64,000 nt of DNA from Warburgia ugandensis (lineage: Eukaryota > Streptophyta > Magnoliopsida > Canellales > Canellaceae): positions 69,793,495 through 69,857,494 of the forward strand of contig CP141127.1 in the NCBI GenBank assembly GCA_035236585.1, given 5' to 3'. Shown here piece by piece: positions 59,464 to 64,000 of the stretch. Both the position numbers and the translations under genes were made by a program. The notes under the pieces are model-generated. The model did no database searches, had not been told where the DNA came from, and was given only the letters and a program-made list of their open reading frames with translations. Position 1 is the stretch's first letter, and every line of letters begins with the position of its first letter.

Positions 59464-60340
59464 CTTGCTAAAACAGAACTTTCCTTTTGTAAAATTCTTA
59501 TTTGATTACCTCTCCGAGTCTTTGGTTGTGTTGCCTTTGTCTATAATCTATTTATTCATAGGGGTAAACTTGATCCTAGGGCTATTAGGTGGATATTTCT
59601 TAGACATTTTTCTGTTCACAGGGTTATAAGTGTTATTCCCCTCAAACCAGACAAGTTTATATTAGTAGGGATGTCACCTTCTATGAGAATACTCCTTTCT
59701 TTCCTCATGCTGGTCGTTAGGGGGAGACTTTGAGTGTTGACCATCTTTGGCAGCCACAGCTAGACATTCAGCAGCTTGGGATGCCACTGATTGACCTTCA
59801 ACTCACTGAGCCACACCAGAACAATCCAGAAATCCACAACCAACAGCTACTAAGCTCTGAAATACACAACCAAACAGATGACCAACCGCAGTTAGACCCT
59901 GAAATACACAACCAAACAACCCAAACCCGAGAATCAGCATCCTGCCATGAGACATAACCTGATTCCACATCCAGAAAATCATCTCAGCCCCTTGGATCAC
60001 CACTTAAACATGTGTATCATAGAAAAAAGTCAACAACTGAAGCACCTATTAGAGACCTACAAGACCACTCTACTTCAATTGAGACAAATTCTCCTAAAGG
60101 TAAATATTCTGTGGCGGAGCTAAACATTGATTCTGAAGATTTTATAGTTAATTCAGATTTAGATGTACCAATGGCTTTGAAGAAAGGAGTTAGAACTTGC
60201 ACAAGGCACCCAGTATCACAATTTGTCTCCTACCATAGTCTGGCTTCAAATTTTAGAGCCTTCACCTCTAAACTCATGGATATTGCCATCTTAAAGGACA
60301 TTCACGAGGCCCTTTCACAGCCAAAATGAAGGCAAGCTAT
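59464..60340 (+). pseudogene. copia integrase C-terminus and linker
   Basis: Right after the insertion the copia frame resumes in pieces: VFGCVAFVYN, then HRGKLDPRAIR, and in another frame ISRDVTFYENTPFFPHAGR (near 59670-59715), the usual end of copia integrase. 59730-59957 is the Gln/His-rich linker with repeated EIHNQ units. 60012-60329 gives VRTCTRHPVSQFVSYHSLA, the conserved stretch before the RT. Stops and frame changes separate them. Confidence 0.75.
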
Positions 60341-61060
60341 CTAAGAAGAGCTACATGCATTGGAGAAAAATCAGACTTGGAAATTCGTAGATCTTCCAAA
60401 AGGAAAAATGGTAGTGGGATGCAAGTAGATTTTCACAATAAAATATAAGGCTTATGGGACCATAGAAAGGTTTAAGGCAAGATTGGTGGGAAAAGGATAT
60501 ACACAGACTCAGGGTATTGACTACTTTGAGACGTTTATACCCGTAGCAAAAATTAACATTACTCGAATATTATTGTCACTTGCAGTGAACCGAGATTGAT
60601 AGCTTCATCAATTTGATGTAAAAAATGCATTCCTACATGGAGATCTAACCATGGAAGTATACTACCTCATGGATTGAAAAATAAAATAAACTTACAGAAG
60701 TTGTGTCATTTGCAGAAAGCTTTGTATGGCTTGAAACTTTCACCTACAGCATGGTTTGGGAGATTTGCAAGGTTTATGTTGAACAGTGGCTACCGCCAGA
60801 ACCAAGACCATACATTGTTTATCAAACATAGTGTGGAAGGAAAAATTATTATACTAATTGTGTACGTTGATGATCTTGTAGTTACTAGAAATGATTCTAT
60901 TGGAATTGCTAAACTGAAGGAGAGGATGGCTCTCGAATTTCATATCAAGGAATTGGGAGTCTTGTTGAGGTATCAAGGTCTAAGAAAGATATATTTATAT
61001 CTCAAAGAAAATATGTACTTGATTTGTTAAAAGAGGCAGGGCTATTATGAGGCAAACTAG
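60341..61060 (+). pseudogene. copia reverse transcriptase
   Basis: The RT can be followed through TWKFVDLPKGKMVVGCK, then [33 protein letters not shown] and ALYGLKLSPTAWFGRF. It reaches the catalytic YVDDLVV box at about 60863-60883. Several in-frame stops occur (for example near 60426, 60597 and 60675). Only 60674-61030 is open. Confidence 0.85.
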
Positions 61061-61776
61061 TGCACACTCCTATAAATGCAAACTTTAAACTCAGACTATG
61101 CCAAGATAATAATGCGGTAGATAAAGGAAGGTAGCAAAGACTAGTGGGGAAAACTGATTTATTTATCCTAACACTAGGCCAGTTATTGCATTTGCCGTTG
61201 GCTTGGTAATCCAATTCTAAAAATGTCCAGGAAAAGAACATTTAGAAGCAGTTCACAGAATATTGAGGTACTTAAAGTCCTGTCCAGGGAAAGGGATCTT
61301 GTACTCCAAAAAAGACCATATAAATGTAGAAGCTTATATAGATTCAGATTAGGCAGGATCTATTAGTGATTGCAGGTTGACAATTGGTTATTGTACATTT
61401 CTTGGGGGAAATTTGATCAGTTGAAAAAGCAAGAAGCAGAAGGTGGTGGCACGGTCTAGTGCATAGGCGAAATTTAGAGCATTGACAATCGATATTTGTG
61501 AGTTACTATGGATAAATATTATATTGCAAGATCTGAAGATCAAAGTCAATGGACGAATGAAGCTCTATTGTGATAATAAAGATCACCTATAATCCTGTCA
61601 ACCATGATCGTACAAAATATATTGAACTAGATCAACTTTTCATTAAGGAAAAATAGTTTGGAGAAATTTGCACACGCATTGTGCCAACCAAGAAGCAATT
61701 AATTGACATTCTCATGCAAGGAGTTGATGGCAGTTCCTATGAGAGTATCATTGACAAGTTGGGAATGATTGATATT
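61061..61776 (+). pseudogene. copia RNase H
   Basis: Readable blocks are HLEAVHRILRYLKSCPGKGI (61240-61300), EAYIDSD-stop-AGSI (catalytic Asp region near 61330-61355), GYCTFLGGNLIS, KVVARSS and CELLWI. The end reads KLGMIDIEG. Multiple stops are present. Confidence 0.8.
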
Positions 61777-61787
61777 GAGGGGGAAAA
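61777..61787 (+). other. copia polypurine tract
   Basis: GAGGGGGAAAA directly precedes the right LTR. Confidence 0.8.
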
Positions 61788-61788
61788 T

Positions 61789-62098
61789 TAGAAAGCTAAG
61801 ATACTATTAGATATTAGTACCAGCTTATGATATCTATAGTGACCATATTTGGAGGATTTCTAATTTGGGATTATTGAGATAATGTCATATCTCCTCAAAT
61901 CCCTCACAGATCCATAATATCTCCTTAAATCCCTCTTAGATCCATAATTAATTCCCTCAAATCACACTTTAGATAACAGCTAATTCATTTACCTTCTATA
62001 ATTTGTTTTTATTCGATCTTATCATGAACAGTCAACCCTTGTATTCCTCTATAAATTAAATAATGAAATCATGAATTCACCATACTTATGTTAGTTCA
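61789..62098 (+). repeat. copia right LTR
   Basis: 310 bp, starting TAGAAAGCTAAGATACT (the left LTR has TGGAAAG) and ending TTAGTTCA. It shows the uninterrupted form of the hAT-like insertion site. Confidence 0.85.
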
Positions 62099-62187
62099 AC
62101 TCTTTCCACCTTTTTTGAGTGAAAGATAATTGAAACAGGTGTAGAATTACAGTGAGTCTTTACCAATGGTTTAATTCTGGTTACTTC

Positions 62188-62363
62188 AAGGACAACCTGG
62201 TGGATGAAGCTCCCATGTGCGCATGGTTTGGGGAAGAGGTGGACCAAAGGGTCTATATTGTGCAGCCTTACTGTGAATTTGTGCAATGAGGCTCTTTCCA
62301 TGCCTCAAACTCATGACCTACTGGTGACACTACAATAGCTCTACCATTGTGCCTAGGCTCCCT
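62188..62363 (-). mobile_element. Au-like SINE, near full length
   Basis: On the minus strand it reads GGGAGCCTAGGCACAATGG, with the A-box region, then GGTCATGAGTTTGAGGCATG with a degenerate B box. GGAAAGAGCCTCATTGCA, TATAGACCCTTTGGTCC and CATGGGAGCTTCATCC follow. The order and the length of about 176 bases match the Au SINE family. The B box has drifted from GGTTCGA-type, so it is probably silent. Confidence 0.8.
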
Positions 62364-63423
62364 TCTTAAATCTGGTTACATCTTTGTAGGAAATAATTTG
62401 ATGAACCACCTAAGTTCCATGTCACGACTGTTAAGCTAGATGCTGAACTACTTTGAATGCTCCAGGTAATGAATATATACTTTAAGAGCAGAGCCTGCTA
62501 GTGACTCATTGGTATATATTAGTAGATGCATCAATGAACTCTGAAGGAAGACTGATACCAATTATGAAAGACAGGAACCTCAGAATCTTTGCTTTCATGT
62601 ATTAGACTCTATATCCAAGACATCCTCTTACACGTGCAATATTGTTAAAATTTATTAGTTAGACAACTCTTAACCTAGGGGATTCATTTAGGAAGAGTGT
62701 GTGGAGAAATTTCATGGTGTTTTTAGAGGCAAGGCCTAATGATAAATTGTTATCAACCAATTGCTTCTGGTGTTAAAGTATGAGAAAACAGAATGTATAG
62801 ATAAGAATATTTAAATTCTTAATGGAGGTGAGTTTTGATCTTGGGTTGCTGGTATAGTTTCAAGGAATGACTCTCTTCCTTTGCCTGGGGCCGTCTAGAA
62901 TTCTGTTCATGGTGCATCTAGTTAGAGAGAGAAGAATTTTCAAATTCTTACTGAAGGTGAATTTTGATTTTGGGTTGCTGGTGTAGTTTCAAGGAATGAC
63001 TCTCTTATTTTGCTTGGGACTGTCTACAGTTTTGTTCATGGTGCAGTTAGTGAGAGATCTAATGCTAAGATTTAACTGATGGGTGATCTATCATTAGACT
63101 CATTACTTAGATTTGAGGGAGCCACTGCAAACAGATCTTGTATTAGGTATTGTGTACTGGAATACTAATTCAAATAGAGGATGGTAAGATGATGAGCTGC
63201 ATCTAAGGGGATAGTTTATGTTGATAGGATACTTTGGAACCCTTCTCAAGTAATCTTGGATGAATTCTCCATAATGGATCTAAGGGATTAAGTTATTGTT
63301 GACTTCATAGGCATCTTGGTGCCACACAAAGCCTCTTAGAACTCCATGTCATTCTGCAGTACTCGTGTCTTCCCACTTTCTCCCATCATTCCTCACTGTA
63401 AACCCCTTTTCTTATTTTAAAAT
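62364..63423. other. intergenic region, no gene recognised
   Basis: AT-rich DNA with the 129-bp tandem duplication listed separately and nothing else that I recognise. Confidence 0.5.
62803..63060. repeat. two-copy 129-bp diverged tandem duplication
   Basis: Copies begin AAGAATATTTAAATTCTTA (62803) and AAGAATTTTCAAATTCTTA (62932). Both contain GGGTTGCTGGT, TAGTTTCAAGGAATGACTCT and TGTTCATGGTGCA, with scattered substitutions. Confidence 0.8.
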
Positions 63424-64000
63424 TACCGCAAGCACATGGGCCTATTGAACTATAGATGTGCAAGTACGGATCGATCCCACAAGGACTCAATTTGAAGATT
63501 AGGAATGTAATCAGAATCTAACTTAAATTATTCTAATCCAGCCAAGCAATGTGAAAAAATTAAGAAGATCTAATTAATTACCAATTACTCTAAAAAGGAT
63601 AAATTAACTAAATTATGAAAGTCTAGGGTTTTGGAATCCATCACATTAATAATAAGCAATCATATATAAGAATCATTGATTTAATTCAACACATGTTAAT
63701 ATAACAATGATGGAATACTAACACAGAAGGTGTGTTTGTTAAAATTCCAAATTTACTTATTTTCTTAATTCTAATGATATGCCTAGGTTAATTAGTATGG
63801 ATTCAAAGCATAGCTTGTATCTTTTTACATCACAAACTATCTAAGTATTACACTAATTATCATTCAAATTATCTAAGATATATACTAATTATCATTCAAG
63901 CATAAATTGGCCTTTAAACTATGGAAACTAAATCATAATTATCATGAAAAGAGTTCTAACTATATGTGTTAAATTGTATAACATATATCGTTGGAACTGA
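63424..64000 (-). repeat. LTR of an Athila-like relative, cut by the window end
   Basis: ACCGCAAGCACATGGGCC, then CTATAGATGTGCAAGTACGG and TCGATCCCACAAGGACT, parallel the first 80 bases of LTR1-LTR4. The rest is diverged. No TG border could be placed, and the element continues beyond the window. Confidence 0.6.

Larger units (their letters stand above)
31478..62098 (+). mobile_element. Ty1/copia retrotransposon, split by nested insertions
   Basis: One plus-strand copia element whose parts lie at 31478-34989 and 59464-62098. Left LTR, PBS, gag, protease, and the first part of integrase are on the left. The end of integrase, the RT, RNase H, a purine tract and the right LTR are on the right. 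Gag-pol order gag-PR-INT-RT-RH is diagnostic of Ty1/copia. Without inserts it would be about 5.1 kb, a normal length. The reading frame is broken by many stops, so the element is dead. No target duplication was found (CGAAT before, ACTCT after), so the end flanks have diverged or the borders are off by a few bases. Confidence 0.85.

Overview
The window looks like nuclear DNA of a flowering plant. It is AT-rich and intron-containing, and it carries one recognisable host gene in a dense layer of plant transposons: Athila-type Ty3/gypsy, Ty1/copia, an RTE-type LINE, CACTA/TNP2, hAT-like and Au-like SINE sequences. I cannot name the species. All family calls come from motifs read in the sequence and from family knowledge; no database was searched.

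Layout. 1-5.3 kb: repeat-like DNA, then a 2.7 kb LTR-like block (2655-5328). 5.3-13.4 kb: decayed CACTA material, namely a minisatellite, an (ATAC)n tract, subterminal repeat arrays at 7212-7549 and 12930-13402, and a TNP2 transposase pseudogene (10640-12450, minus) with a perfect 162-bp tandem duplication. 13.4-17.5 kb: no supported gene. 17563-20223: a 5'-truncated RTE-type LINE on the minus strand with a 15-bp target duplication and a (TCA)14 tail. 20.2-25.1 kb: intergenic, with two long CT tracts, an internally deleted Au-like SINE and a possible TATA box.

25130-29626: the only convincing host gene, a seven-exon type-B response regulator (receiver plus Myb-like B motif, about 533 residues in my model). 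It should act in cytokinin signalling. One acidic receiver residue is replaced by Val, and two splice junctions in the DNA-binding domain are weak, so functionality is open.

31478-62098: one Ty1/copia element (left LTR 31478-32834, right LTR 61789-62098) opened by nested insertions. Its left LTR holds a 1038-bp hAT-like element. Its integrase/RT region is split at 34989/59464 by about 24.5 kb of Athila-like DNA. That insert holds two elements in opposite orientation: A (minus, LTR 34990-36938, internal 36939-45832, LTR 45833-47626) and B (plus, partial LTR 47627-48024, internal 48025-55387, LTR 55388-57228), then a further LTR (57251-59463). Element A is also hit by a truncated LINE copy (39214-39911) with a perfect 20-bp target duplication, and element B preserves the empty site. 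The two LTRs meeting at 57.24 kb form a long palindrome. Every retroelement reading frame seen is broken.

62.1-64 kb: a full-length Au-like SINE, a decayed 129-bp tandem duplication, and the start of another LTR of the Athila-like superfamily, cut by the window end.

Most notable points: the LTRs of the inverted Athila pair show all four combinations of two structural markers, which implies recombination or conversion; the LTR end next to the tRNA-Asp primer site carries blocks resembling the D- and T-arm regions of tRNA-Asp; and the regulator gene has an altered receiver site. I found no clearly new multi-gene system.
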